A DNA stretch of 64,000 nt from Aestuariivirga litoralis (GTDB lineage Bacteria; Pseudomonadota; Alphaproteobacteria; Rhizobiales; Aestuariivirgaceae). The notes beneath the pieces are model-generated. The model saw nothing but the letters and a program-made list of their open reading frames with translations. It was not told the DNA's origin and ran no database searches. The stretch spans positions 1,798,001-1,862,000 of the forward strand of contig NZ_WAHS01000001.1 in the NCBI RefSeq assembly GCF_015714715.1. The letters are read 5' to 3'. Of the stretch, positions 1 to 8,961 are shown one piece after another; the stretch's first letter is position 1; the number at the start of each line of letters is the position of its first letter. The translations under genes were made by a program, and so were the position numbers.

Positions 1-2400
1 AACATGGTCACTGTGCCGCTCACGGCGTCCACTGATCTCCACTCGGTTGATGATTTCAACAAGCTGGTCATCAAGCAGAATGGCGCATCGGTGGTGCGGC
101 TTGAGGATGTAGCGACCGTTGTGCTGGGTTCGCAGAATTATGATTTGAACGTGGCCTTCAGCGGCGTGCGCTCAGTGTTCATCGGCATCAAGGTGGCGCC
201 GGAAGCTAACATTCTGAATGTGGCAGCAGGCGTGACCAAGGCGTTCCCGAACATCACCGGGCAATTGCCGACCGGGCTGACTGGCAAGATCGTTTACGAT
301 TCCACCGAGTTCATCAAGTCGTCGATTTATGAAGTGATCAAGACGCTGGGCGAAGCACTGCTGATCGTAACCGTAGTGATCTTCCTGTTCCTCGGCTCGT
401 TCCGCGCCATCGTGGTGCCGCTGATCGCGATGCCGCTCTCACTGATCGGCACGTTCTTCGTGATGCAGCTTCTCGGGTACTCGATCAACCTGCTGACGCT
501 GCTGGCCATGGTTCTTGCCATCGGCCTTGTGGTCGATGACGCCATCATTGTCGTCGAAAACGTTGATCGGCATATGAAGGAAGAGGGCAAGTCGCCGATG
601 CAATCGGCCTTACTGGCGGCGCGTGAACTGGGCGGGCCCATTCTGGCCATGACCACGGTGCTGATCGCGGTTTATCTGCCGATTGGCTTTCAGGGCGGTT
701 TGACCGGCACGCTGTTTGTGGAATTCGCCTTTTCTCTGGCGGGTGCCGTGACCATTTCCGGCATCGTGGCGCTCACGCTTTCGCCGATGATGTGCTCGCG
801 CATCTTCAGCCCGTCGCAGGATTCGGGCTGGATGGCCCGGCATATCGATGCCATTTTTGAGCGCGTAAAGCATGGCTATGAGCGCTTGCTGGGCAGCCTT
901 TTGCAAACCTATTCAGTTTTGATCGTGATGGCTGGGGTGCTGATCGTGCTGCTGGTAGCCATGTTCCAAATGTCGCAATCCGAACTGGCACCCAATGAAG
1001 ACCAAGGCATCGTGGTGGGAATCATGACCGGGCCTCCGACGGCAACTGCAGACCAAATGCAGATTTATTCGACGCAATCCTATGATGTTGCCAAGAATGT
1101 GCCGGAATATAGCCAGATGTTCCAGATCACCGGCTTTCCCACCGCGCATGGTGGCTTTGCCGGCGTGATCCTGAAGCCCTATGCCGAACGCACGCGCAGT
1201 GCCGCCGAGGTGCAAGGCGACCTGCAGGCTGGCTGGAGCAAGATTGCCGGCGCCAATATTGCGGCCTTCCAATTCCCACCGCTGCCCGGCGCTTCGGGCC
1301 TGCCGGTGCAATTCGTCATCACTACCACACAGCCGTTCCAGAATCTGGATGGCGTGGTACAGGCGGTGCTGCAGAAGGCACGCGCCGACAATAAATTCTA
1401 CTTCGTGGATTCCGACCTGAAGATCGATCTGCCGCAGGCCAATCTGGTGGTGGACAATGACAAGCTGGCTTCGCTGGGCCTCAGCAAACAGCAAGTGGCG
1501 GCGGCGTTGGGTACGGCGCTGGGCGGCGGTTATGTGAACTACTTCACCATAGACGGGCGCGCCTATCAGGTGATCCCGCAGGTGCTGCAGGTGAACCGCC
1601 TGAACCCTTCTGATGTGCTAGATCTTTACATCCCGACGTCGAAAGGCCCTGTCACAGTGGGCACCATCGCGCATCTCGAACACAGCGTGGTTCCCGAATC
1701 GATTTCGCATTTCCAGCAGCTCAACTCGGCTACCATTTCCGGTGTTGCCGCGGGTGCACAGGGCGCAACGTTGGATTACTTGCGCCAGACCTTGGCGGAG
1801 GTGGCACCCACCGGTTTCTCGGCTGACTATGCCGGGCAGTCGCGCCAGTACCAGCAGGAGTCAGGTGGCTTCCTGATCACCATGGCGCTGTCGGTCATCA
1901 TCGTTTTCCTGGCGCTGTCGGCTTTGTTTGAAAGCTTCCGCGACCCCATCGTGATCCTTATCTCGGTGCCCTTGGCGCTGTTTGGCGCGGTGGTGTTCAT
2001 CTTCCTCGGCTTCTCGACGATCAACATCTATACCGAGGTCGGCATCGTGACGTTGATGGGACTGATCTCGAAACACGGTATTCTCATTGTGGAATTTGCC
2101 AATGCGGCACGCGCCGAAGGCATGTCGAAGCTTGAGGCCATTCAACACGCGGCGGCGACGCGCCTGCGCCCCATCCTGATGACGACCGCCGCCATGGTGT
2201 TCGGCGTGGTGCCGCTGGTGGTGGCTGGTGGTGCCGGTGCAGCGGGGCGCCATGCGATGGGCCTGGTGATTTTCACCGGCATGTCGATCGGCACGTTGTT
2301 CACTTTGTTCGTGGTTCCGGCGATGTATCTGCTGCTGGCATCGCGCACTTACCGGGCCGCGGGGGTGGTCGATGAAGAGGCCCAGCAACAACCCGCCTGA
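1..2400 (+). CDS. RND (HAE1/AcrB-type) multidrug efflux permease, 3' part
   Basis: Inner-membrane proton/drug antiporter subunit of a tripartite efflux pump. The frame is open from base 1, so the true start lies left of the window; about 230 N-terminal residues seem to be missing compared with AcrB (about 1050 aa). Visible are the end of the first porter domain, the block of helices carrying the adjacent Asp pair in GLVVDDAIIVVENV (residues about 178-179 counting from the Met at base 4; equivalent to the proton-relay Asp pair of AcrB), the large second periplasmic loop (about 330-620) and the second helix block with a GLISKHGILIVEFAN motif typical of the HAE1 family. The membrane-fusion partner would be expected upstream. 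Drug specificity cannot be read from the sequence. Confidence 0.93.
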   Translation, partial: NMVTVPLTASTDLHSVDDFNKLVIKQNGASVVRLEDVATVVLGSQNYDLNVAFSGVRSVFIGIKVAPEANILNVAAGVTKAFPNITGQLPTGLTGKIVYDSTEFIKSSIYEVIKTLGEALLIVTVVIFLFLGSFRAIVVPLIAMPLSLIGTFFVMQLLGYSINLLTLLAMVLAIGLVVDDAIIVVENVDRHMKEEGKSPMQSALLAARELGGPILAMTTVLIAVYLPIGFQGGLTGTLFVEFAFSLAGAVTISGIVALTLSPMMCSRIFSPSQDSGWMARHIDAIFERVKHGYERLLGSLLQTYSVLIVMAGVLIVLLVAMFQMSQSELAPNEDQGIVVGIMTGPPTATADQMQIYSTQSYDVAKNVPEYSQMFQITGFPTAHGGFAGVILKPYAERTRSAAEVQGDLQAGWSKIAGANIAAFQFPPLPGASGLPVQFVITTTQPFQNLDGVVQAVLQKARADNKFYFVDSDLKIDLPQANLVVDNDKLASLGLSKQQVAAALGTALGGGYVNYFTIDGRAYQVIPQVLQVNRLNPSDVLDLYIPTSKGPVTVGTIAHLEHSVVPESISHFQQLNSATISGVAAGAQGATLDYLRQTLAEVAPTGFSADYAGQSRQYQQESGGFLITMALSVIIVFLALSALFESFRDPIVILISVPLALFGAVVFIFLGFSTINIYTEVGIVTLMGLISKHGILIVEFANAARAEGMSKLEAIQHAAATRLRPILMTTAAMVFGVVPLVVAGGAGAAGRHAMGLVIFTGMSIGTLFTLFVVPAMYLLLASRTYRAAGVVDEEAQQQPA

Positions 2401-2499
2401 AGGAGGGTTAACGCACCCATTTCGCCTTGCTGCACATGCTTTCAGCGCGCGTCGGCAGTGCACGTTCCGGGTGCATCTGCCTTTTGTCATACAATACCC

Positions 2500-2528
2500 T
2501 TGACGGATAAAAAAAAAGAGTTCTTAAC
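2500..2528 (+). promoter_or_regulatory. candidate promoter for ytfQ
   Basis: TTGACG at 2500-2505 is followed after 17 bases, including an A tract, by CTTAAC at 2523-2528. The -35 match is good and the -10 match is weak. It lies about 60 bases upstream of ytfQ, which has a good ribosome site (AAGGGAG at about 2573). The rest of the 187-base gap holds nothing I recognise. Confidence 0.35.
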
Positions 2529-2587
2529 TCCGCCAACACGTCCCGCCAAAAGAACGTGCGAAAAAACTTATCAAGGGAGTAGATTAG

Positions 2588-3565
2588 ATGACCAATATTA
2601 CCCGTCGGACAGCCTTGTTCTCAGCCCTGGCCCTGGCCGTTGCTGGTTCAACCGCTGCCAAGGCCGAGCTGCCGAAGCTGGCCAAAAAAGACAAGTACAA
2701 GGTCGGCTTTGCCCAGACCGAAAGCAACAATCCATGGCGTCTGGCCCAAACCGCCAGCATGAAAGCTGAAGCTGAAAAGCTCGGCTGGCAGCTGGTTTAT
2801 ACCGACGCTGCCGGTTCTGCTGCCAAACAGGTGGCTGACGTCAACAGCATGATCGCCCAGGGCGTGGATGCCATCTTCCTGTCTCCACGTGAAGAAAAGC
2901 CGCTGATTCCTGCTGTTATGGCAGCCAAAAAGGCCGGCATTCCGCTGTTCCTGATCGACCGCGGCGTTGATGCTACGCTGGCCAAGGCTGGTGAAGACTA
3001 TGTGACCTTCATCGGTTCGGACTTCCTTCTCGAAGGCAAGACCGCTGGCGAAGCCCTGGTGAAGCTCACCGGCGGCAAGGGCACCATCATCGAACTCGAA
3101 GGCTCGACCGGTTCTTCGCCGGCCAACGACCGCAAGAAGGGTTTTGACGAAGTGATCGCCAAGAACCCGGGCATGAAGATCGTTGCCTCGCAGTCGGGTG
3201 ACTTTGCCCGCGACAAAGGCCGCCAGGTTGCAGAAGCCCTGCTCCAGGCTCATCCCGAAGCCAACATTGTCTATGCTCACAATGACGAAATGGCCATTGG
3301 CGCCATTGCTGCCATTGAAGCTGCAGGCAAGGTTCCGGGCAAGGACATCACCGTCGTTTCGATCGACGGCGAAAAGGATGCCCTGCAGATGATCATCGAC
3401 GGCAAAATGGCCTTCACGGTTGAATGCAATCCGAAGTTCGGCCCGGCTGCCTATGCCGCCGCGCAGAAGTATGCCGCTGGTGAAACCCTCCCCGCCAACA
3501 TGACCAACACCGACCGCTTCTTCGACATTTCGAACGCAGCAGCGAGCATGGCAGACAGCTATTGA
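2588..3565 (+). CDS. ytfQ: Sugar ABC transporter periplasmic binding protein, YtfQ-like
   Basis: Solute-binding protein of a ribose/galactofuranose-class importer (Peripla_BP_4 fold), 325 aa. An N-terminal signal (residues 1-27) has a twin-arginine-like start (TRRTALFSAL) before a hydrophobic core and an AKAE cleavage region. YtfQ hallmarks are visible: GFAQTESNNPWR near residue 38, DRKKGFDE near 180, SQSGDFARDKG near 203, and VYAHNDEMAIGA near 228, close to the E. coli galactofuranose-binding protein. ATG with an upstream GGGAG fixes the start. It is first in an operon with ytfR, ytfT and yjfF and is followed by a hairpin terminator. Galactofuranose is the family precedent; another aldose in furanose form is possible. 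Confidence 0.9.
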   Translation: MTNITRRTALFSALALAVAGSTAAKAELPKLAKKDKYKVGFAQTESNNPWRLAQTASMKAEAEKLGWQLVYTDAAGSAAKQVADVNSMIAQGVDAIFLSPREEKPLIPAVMAAKKAGIPLFLIDRGVDATLAKAGEDYVTFIGSDFLLEGKTAGEALVKLTGGKGTIIELEGSTGSSPANDRKKGFDEVIAKNPGMKIVASQSGDFARDKGRQVAEALLQAHPEANIVYAHNDEMAIGAIAAIEAAGKVPGKDITVVSIDGEKDALQMIIDGKMAFTVECNPKFGPAAYAAAQKYAAGETLPANMTNTDRFFDISNAAASMADSY

Positions 3566-3592
3566 TCTGCTGAGCTAGACAAAAGCCTCCCA

Positions 3593-3631
3593 GGGGCCCG
3601 GTTTCACCGTTTGGAATCGGGCCCCGTTTTT
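3593..3631 (+). terminator. intercistronic terminator after ytfQ
   Basis: GGGGCCCG (3593-3600) pairs with CGGGCCCC (3618-3625), extended by weaker pairing inward, and is followed by a short T run (3627-3631). It sits between the binding-protein gene and the ATPase gene of the same operon, so it probably reduces rather than ends transcription. Confidence 0.75.
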
Positions 3632-3705
3632 ATCTGGATAATGCGGCCTTATCCTCACCTCTTGACGTCCAACGGCGTGGAGGCGAGTGTTGCCGCCGGG
3701 TGGGG

Positions 3706-5268
3706 ATGATTTCAGAAATGGATTCAACACAGAATTCCGGAAGCAAGAGCCTGCTTTCGATGCAGAATATCAACAAGGCCTTCGCCGGCATACCGGCCTT
3801 GTCCGCCGCCTCGCTGGAGGTGGGGCATGCCGAAGTGCATGCCTTGATCGGCCAGAATGGTGCCGGCAAATCCACCATGATCAAGATCCTGACCGGTTAT
3901 GTGTCGAAGGATTCTGGCGATATCACTTTTGACGGCGCGTCCTTCGAAGCACGCTCGCCACAGGATGCCCAGCGCAAGGGCATCAGCACGATTTACCAGG
4001 AGATCAACCTGGTTCCCTATCGTTCGATCACCGAGAATATCTGCCTGGGCCGCGAGAAGCGGCGCTATGGCCTGCTCGACTGGAACGCCATGCATGCCGA
4101 AGCGCGGGCCCTGATGGCGCGTTTCAACATCGACATTGATGTTCATAAGCCCTTGATGAATTTCAATACCGCCACCCAGCAGATGGTGGCCATTGCGCGG
4201 GCCATTGGCTTTGAGGCCAAGCTGGTCATCATGGACGAGCCGACATCTTCGCTGGATGAGCGCGAAGTGGCGGTGCTGTTTGATGTGATCCGGCAGCTGA
4301 AGGCTGCGGGCATTTCGGTGATCTTTGTCAGCCACAAGCTGGATGAACTTTATGCAGTGTGTGACCGCGTGACCATCATGCGTGACGGCCGCACCGTGAA
4401 AGTCTCTGACATGAAATCGATCAGCAAGATCGAACTTGTAGCCAGCATGCTCGGCCGCGACATTGCGCAGGTTTCGAAACACGCCACCGCCTTTGGCGGA
4501 CGCAAGGGCTCCATCGGCGACACAATGCTGAGTGCCAGCCATCTGGCCGCGGGCCACAAGGTGCAGGATGTTTCGCTGGCGGTTCGGCGTGGTGAAATCG
4601 TCGGCCTTGCTGGTCTTTTAGGTGCAGGCCGCACTGAAACTGCACGGCTGATCTTTGGCGCTGACAAGGCACAGAAGGGCGAGCTGACTTTGGAAGGCAC
4701 AGGCTTCAACCCGTCGGAGCCCATTGAAGCCATTGGCCGCGGCATTGGTTTTTCCTCGGAAGACCGTAAGCTGGAAGGCATCATCCCCGACATGTCGGTG
4801 GCAGAAAACATGACGCTAGCCCTCATGCCGCAGCTCGTCAAAATGGGCATCGTGGATGTGGACAGGCAGCGTGAGCTGGTGGAGAAATTCATCAAGCGGC
4901 TCGGGGTGAAATGTTCCGGCCCCGGCCAGCGCATCCGCGAACTTTCCGGCGGCAACCAGCAGAAGGTTCTGCTGGCCCGCTGGCTGGCGATGAATCCCAA
5001 GCTGCTCATCCTCGATGAGCCCACACGCGGCATCGATGTGGGTGCGAAGGCTGAAATTCAGACCATTGTGAAAGAATTGGCCGACCAAGGGTTGGCCGTG
5101 TTGATGATTTCCTCAGAACTTGAAGAAGTGATCGAAGGGTCTGACCGCGTTTTTGTGCTGCGCGAGGGCCATAACGTGGCAGAATTTGCCGGCAAGGACA
5201 TCACTGAAGAAGCCGTCATGGGCGCCATGGCGCACGGCGGCGAGATCGCCAAAGAGTTGACGCCATGA
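3706..5268 (+). CDS. ytfR: Sugar ABC transporter ATPase with two ABC domains, YtfR-like
   Basis: Cytoplasmic motor of the sugar importer, about 520 aa, with fused tandem ABC domains as in RbsA/MglA/YtfR. The first domain has Walker A GQNGAGKST and Walker B LVIMDEPTSSLDE. The second has a degenerate P-loop region (GLLGAGRTETAR), as is usual for this family, then signature LSGGNQQK and Walker B LLILDEPTRGIDVGAK. Starts are possible at GTG 3700, ATG 3706 and ATG 3718; the G-rich stretch around 3698-3705 does not decide between them. The stop overlaps the ytfT start by four bases (ATGA), indicating coupling. Confidence 0.92.
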   Translation: MISEMDSTQNSGSKSLLSMQNINKAFAGIPALSAASLEVGHAEVHALIGQNGAGKSTMIKILTGYVSKDSGDITFDGASFEARSPQDAQRKGISTIYQEINLVPYRSITENICLGREKRRYGLLDWNAMHAEARALMARFNIDIDVHKPLMNFNTATQQMVAIARAIGFEAKLVIMDEPTSSLDEREVAVLFDVIRQLKAAGISVIFVSHKLDELYAVCDRVTIMRDGRTVKVSDMKSISKIELVASMLGRDIAQVSKHATAFGGRKGSIGDTMLSASHLAAGHKVQDVSLAVRRGEIVGLAGLLGAGRTETARLIFGADKAQKGELTLEGTGFNPSEPIEAIGRGIGFSSEDRKLEGIIPDMSVAENMTLALMPQLVKMGIVDVDRQRELVEKFIKRLGVKCSGPGQRIRELSGGNQQKVLLARWLAMNPKLLILDEPTRGIDVGAKAEIQTIVKELADQGLAVLMISSELEEVIEGSDRVFVLREGHNVAEFAGKDITEEAVMGAMAHGGEIAKELTP

Positions 5269-6260
5269 GCCAATCCGCCTTGCCCCAAATCGAAAAAGAC
5301 AAAGGCCTGAATTGGATCGGCCTGCTGACCAGAAACGCAACACTGGTGGCCTTGGTGGCGCTGATTGCGTTCAACCTTGTCTTCACCAACCATTTCATTT
5401 CCATTCAGACTCTGAATGTGAATCTCACGCAGGTGGCTACGATTGTGATCGTTGGCGTCGGCATGACGCTGGTGATCGCTACGGGTGGCATCGACCTTTC
5501 GGTAGGCTCGATGATGGCCATTTCTGGTGCCATCGCCCCGCTGATTTTCCTCGGTACCTGGTTCAAGATTCCGGAAATCCATCTGGCGGTTGCGGTTGCG
5601 ATGATTGTTGCCGTGGCGCTTGCGGGTGCGTTTGGCTGGTTCAATGGCTGGCTGATCACACGGTTCAAAATTCAACCGATTATTGCCACGCTGGTGCTTT
5701 TCATCGCCGGGCGCGGCATCGCACAGGTGTCCACCAATGGCAATTTGCAGCCCTTCAAGCTGCCGCAGTTCCAGTGGATCGGACTGGGCCGCTGGTTCGG
5801 CGTTCCGGTGCAAGTGATCATTATGGTGATCCTCGTCATTGTGGCGGCGTGGGTGCTGAAGCGGTCGCTGTTCGGGCGGCAAATCCTGGCTATTGGCGGC
5901 AATGAGCGCGCCGCGCGGCTGGCTGGCATTCCTGTCGCTGCGGTGAAGCGCTGGGTCTATTGCATCAGTGGGCTTTGCTCCGGCATTGCAGGCCTCGTCG
6001 TCATCGCGATCAATTCCTCCAGCGATGCCAATCTCGTGGGCCTGGGCATGGAGCTTGATGCCATCGCGGCGGTTGCCGTGGGCGGCACATTGCTCAACGG
6101 CGGCAAAGCCTCCGTGACCGGAACTTTGCTCGGTGCATTGATCATTCAACTTGTGCGCTACACCTTGCTGGCCAACGGCGTGAACGACGACGTGGCCAAG
6201 CTGGTCAAAGCGGCGCTGATCGTCGCGGCCGTCTGGCTGCAGCGCTATGGAAGGGCTTAA
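5265..6260 (+). CDS. ytfT: Sugar ABC transporter permease, YtfT-like
   Basis: Integral membrane permease of the BPD_transp_2 (RbsC/AraH) family, 331 aa, with roughly eight to ten hydrophobic segments. The family signature VGVGMTLVIATGGIDLSVGSMMAISG is visible near residues 64-89 (shown here only as its core TGGIDLSVGS), and a second conserved block, AIGGNERAARLAGIP, lies near 207. It overlaps ytfR by four bases and precedes yjfF by three. Two different permeases in one operon is the YtfT/YjfF arrangement, in which they form a heterodimer. Confidence 0.92.
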   Translation: MSQSALPQIEKDKGLNWIGLLTRNATLVALVALIAFNLVFTNHFISIQTLNVNLTQVATIVIVGVGMTLVIATGGIDLSVGSMMAISGAIAPLIFLGTWFKIPEIHLAVAVAMIVAVALAGAFGWFNGWLITRFKIQPIIATLVLFIAGRGIAQVSTNGNLQPFKLPQFQWIGLGRWFGVPVQVIIMVILVIVAAWVLKRSLFGRQILAIGGNERAARLAGIPVAAVKRWVYCISGLCSGIAGLVVIAINSSSDANLVGLGMELDAIAAVAVGGTLLNGGKASVTGTLLGALIIQLVRYTLLANGVNDDVAKLVKAALIVAAVWLQRYGRA

Positions 6261-6263
6261 GCC

Positions 6264-7235
6264 ATGAAAAAGTTTTCATTCCTCTCGCTGCTGTCCAGCC
6301 AAAGCGTTCTGATCGCGCTGCTGCTGCTCATCCTGTTTGGCTGGCTGCGCTATGATAACTTCCTCGGCCTGTTCAACATCTCGACAGTGCTGCGCTATAA
6401 TTCAATGTTTGCTCTTGTTGCGCTGGGCATGTGCTTTGTGATCATGACCGGCGGCATTGACCTTTCGGTGGGCTCCACAGCTGCACTCGGCAGCGTGGTG
6501 TCTGCGATCCTCAGCCCTTATGGCTGGCTGATCGGCACGGCGGGCGGCGTGGCGGCGGGCTTGGCAGTCGGCATCCTGAATGGCGTGGTTATCGTGAATT
6601 TGCGCATCCTGCCCTTCATTGCCACGCTGGCCACCATGTTGGCGGCGAACGGCACGGCCTTGCTGTTGGCGCACGATGAATCAGTTTCGGTGTCCTATGA
6701 CAGCAGCTTCACCACATTGGGCCAGGGCGATTTCGTCAATCTGCCGATCCCTGCCTTGATCGCTGTTGCCGCTTACATTATCGGCTCGGTCGTGTTGAAT
6801 TATACCAGCACGGGCCGCACGGTTCTGGCGGTGGGTGGCAATGAAGATGCCAGCCGCCTGATGGGCCTGCCGGTCGACCGGGTGAAGTTCCTTGTTTACG
6901 CGTTGAGCGGAGGTCTTTCGGGCCTGGCCGGCGTGATCCTGGCTTCACAATTCGGTGCTGGCCAGCCGATCGAGGGCGTGGGCTGGGAGCTGTTTGCCAT
7001 CGCCTCGGTGGTAGTGGGCGGTACTCTGCTCACCGGCGGTGTGGGCTCGGTGGGTGCCACGCTGGCGGGCGTGATGCTGCTTGGGTTGATCTTCAACATG
7101 CTGAACTTCGAGAATGGCATGGGCTGGATTTCACTCTCGGCCTATTGGCAATCGGTGATCCGCGGCCTGTTCCTGCTGGCGGTGGTAATCCTACAGTCGC
7201 GGCTGGTCTCGAAAGACCCGGCCGCTACGGCCTGA
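6264..7235 (+). CDS. yjfF: Sugar ABC transporter permease, YjfF-like
   Basis: Second membrane subunit of the ytf-type importer, 323 aa, BPD_transp_2 family. The TGGIDLSVGSTAALG block is near residue 61 and AVGGNEDASRLMGLP near 189. It is the last gene of the operon; only two bases separate its stop from the stop of the convergent potA-like gene, and I see no terminator there, so transcripts from both sides probably overlap. Confidence 0.92.
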   Translation: MKKFSFLSLLSSQSVLIALLLLILFGWLRYDNFLGLFNISTVLRYNSMFALVALGMCFVIMTGGIDLSVGSTAALGSVVSAILSPYGWLIGTAGGVAAGLAVGILNGVVIVNLRILPFIATLATMLAANGTALLLAHDESVSVSYDSSFTTLGQGDFVNLPIPALIAVAAYIIGSVVLNYTSTGRTVLAVGGNEDASRLMGLPVDRVKFLVYALSGGLSGLAGVILASQFGAGQPIEGVGWELFAIASVVVGGTLLTGGVGSVGATLAGVMLLGLIFNMLNFENGMGWISLSAYWQSVIRGLFLLAVVILQSRLVSKDPAATA

Positions 7236-7237
7236 CT

Positions 7238-8302
7238 TCACGCGCTGATCAGGTTGATCTTTGCCGAAGGGCGCAGGGCCAGATTGAACGTCTGGCCCGG
7301 TGCGAAGTTTTCACCTTGTGAACTGCGATCCAGATCGAAGACCAGCCGCGTGCCGTCTTCCAGCCTGGCATAGACACGCAAGCTGCGGCCCAGGAAGGTG
7401 CTGCTTTCTACGGCGGCGGCGAGTGGGCCAGTTGTGGCCAGCGCGAAGTCTTCAGGGCGGACATTCAACAGCGCTTGATCGCCCTGCACCGCAGCTGAAG
7501 CTGGAAGGCGCAGATGCGTGCCTGCCAGGCTGACTTCGATCTCATTGCCGCTCCGGGATACGACGCGCACTGGCAGCAGGTTGGTGGTGCCAATAAAGCT
7601 GGCCACGAAGCGCGAGGCCGGCTTGTCGTAGAGTGTTGCTGGATCGGCGATCTGTTCGATGCGGCCCTGGTTCATCACCACGATACGGTCGGAGATCGAC
7701 AAAGCTTCCGTCTGGTCATGCGTGACCATCAGGAAGGTGGTGCCGATTTGCTTTTGCAGGCGCTTCAGTTCTAGCCGCATCTGTTCACGCAGATTGGCAT
7801 CGAGCGCTGAAAGCGGTTCATCAAGCAAGAGCAGCCGTGGTTCGCAGATCAGTGCGCGCGCCAAGGCCACGCGCTGGCGCTGGCCGCCGGACAGCTTTTG
7901 CACCGGCTCCTTCGCCTTGTCGGACAGCCCTACCCGCTCCAGCGCTTCGCCGACGCGCTTTTTGGTTTCAGCGCCTGAGACATTTCGCAGCGAGGGCCCG
8001 AAGGCTACATTCGCCGAGACGTCCATATGCGGGAAGAGTGCGTAATCCTGAAACACGGTGTTTACCGGACGCGCATAGGGCTTGAGCGAAGTGATATCCG
8101 CACCATCAAGCAGCAAGCGGCCGGCGGTGGGTTCCTCGAAACCGCCAATCACCCGCAGCGTGGTGGTCTTGCCGCAGCCAGAAGGACCCAGCAGGCTGAG
8201 GAACTCACCTTCATGGATATCAAGGTCAATCGCATCGAGCGCCAGCATGGTGGGGCTGAATCGCTTTTCTACGCCGCGCAGTTGCAGAAAAGTCTTAGTC
8301 AT
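7238..8302 (-). CDS. potA: Polyamine-type ABC transporter ATPase, PotA-like
   Basis: Cytoplasmic ATPase of a spermidine/putrescine-class importer, 354 aa. Walker A GPSGCGKTT is at residues 39-47, the Q-loop in FQDYALFPHM near 84, the signature LSGGQRQ at 137-143, Walker B LLLLDEPLSALD near 156, and the switch His in VTHDQTEA near 192. A C-terminal TOBE-like regulatory domain (about 245-350) is present. It overlaps the upstream XRE-cupin gene by eight bases and is the last gene of the minus-strand operon potB-potC-potD-regulator-potA. Substrate assignment rests on the binding protein and permeases. Confidence 0.9.
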   Translation of the reverse strand: MTKTFLQLRGVEKRFSPTMLALDAIDLDIHEGEFLSLLGPSGCGKTTTLRVIGGFEEPTAGRLLLDGADITSLKPYARPVNTVFQDYALFPHMDVSANVAFGPSLRNVSGAETKKRVGEALERVGLSDKAKEPVQKLSGGQRQRVALARALICEPRLLLLDEPLSALDANLREQMRLELKRLQKQIGTTFLMVTHDQTEALSISDRIVVMNQGRIEQIADPATLYDKPASRFVASFIGTTNLLPVRVVSRSGNEIEVSLAGTHLRLPASAAVQGDQALLNVRPEDFALATTGPLAAAVESSTFLGRSLRVYARLEDGTRLVFDLDRSSQGENFAPGQTFNLALRPSAKINLISA

Positions 8303-8894
8303 CTTTGGCAGGCTTCACTTTTTGCATATTCACCCAGACGATGCTGGCCGCGGCCGCGCCCTCATTGCGGAAGGAATGCAGCAAGGTGCTCTTGAAGGCG
8401 AAGCTGTCGCCTTCGCGCAGCACATAGGGGATCTGGTCGATTACAAGTTCCACTTCACCGGATGTGACGATGCCGAATTCATGACCGGTATGGGCGTAGG
8501 ACGTGGTGCCGCCGCCCGGTTCGATCTTCACCATCATGCCGGTGAGCGCAGCACCCGGCGGCGAGAGCAGATGCTTGGCGATGCCTTCCGACTGCACTGG
8601 CAAGCGACGGCGCTTGGTGCTGCGCACACAGAATAAATCATTGCTGTCATCATCACTATCCACGATCAGTGCCGTAGGTTCGACTTCAAGGGCAGCCGCC
8701 AGTTGCCACAGAACCTTGACGCGCAGTGAAGACAGGCCGCGTTCAATCTGGCTAAGTGCACCCAGTGACATGCCCGCCTTGCCCGCCAGTTCGGCCAGCG
8801 AGAGATTGCGTTCAAGCCGCAGGGCCCTCACTTTGCGACCCAAGCGCAGATCGGCCTCATCCAGACCCGTTGGCGTGGCATCCACTTCTGTCAT
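8295..8894 (-). CDS. XRE-family regulator with C-terminal cupin domain
   Basis: Probable repressor or activator of the surrounding polyamine-type operon, 199 aa from the ATG with AAGGA eight bases upstream (a TTG five codons earlier is less likely). Residues about 15-75 form a helix-turn-helix of the XRE type (NLSLAELAGKAGMSLGALSQIERG). The C-terminal half (about 110-185) is a cupin with a YAHTGHEFGIVTSGEVEL stretch, the presumed effector-binding barrel. The same architecture is found in PuuR, which controls putrescine use. It lies inside the operon between the potD-like and potA-like genes. Confidence 0.88.
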   Translation of the reverse strand: MTEVDATPTGLDEADLRLGRKVRALRLERNLSLAELAGKAGMSLGALSQIERGLSSLRVKVLWQLAAALEVEPTALIVDSDDDSNDLFCVRSTKRRRLPVQSEGIAKHLLSPPGAALTGMMVKIEPGGGTTSYAHTGHEFGIVTSGEVELVIDQIPYVLREGDSFAFKSTLLHSFRNEGAAAASIVWVNMQKVKPAKDD

Positions 8895-8926
8895 TGCGTG
8901 ATCCTTCAATCGCGGGAAGAAACCGA

Positions 8927-8943
8927 AGGGCGGTGCACGCCCT
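8927..8943 (-). terminator. intercistronic hairpin after potD
   Basis: AGGGCG (8927-8932) pairs with CGCCCT (8938-8943) around a five-base loop; flanking bases extend it weakly. There is no T run, so it is better seen as an mRNA-stabilising or attenuating hairpin between the binding-protein gene and the regulator gene. Confidence 0.4.
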
Positions 8944-8961
8944 CCGGCAGGAAAGCCGGCG

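Noticed and set aside
2500-2587. A tract before ytfQ as a terminator remnant
   Set aside because: There is no hairpin next to it; its place inside a -35/-10 spacer makes a promoter more likely.
5058-6149. 363-codon open frame on the - strand
   Set aside because: Antisense to ytfR/ytfT; translation is dominated by His, Asn, Gln and Arg as expected for the reverse of membrane-protein codons.
2588-7235. assignment of the two-permease sugar transporter as the missing rhamnose importer (rhaSTPQ)
   Set aside because: The binding protein resembles YtfQ more than RhaS in its conserved blocks, and the cluster is 14 kb from the rha genes; kept only as a possibility.
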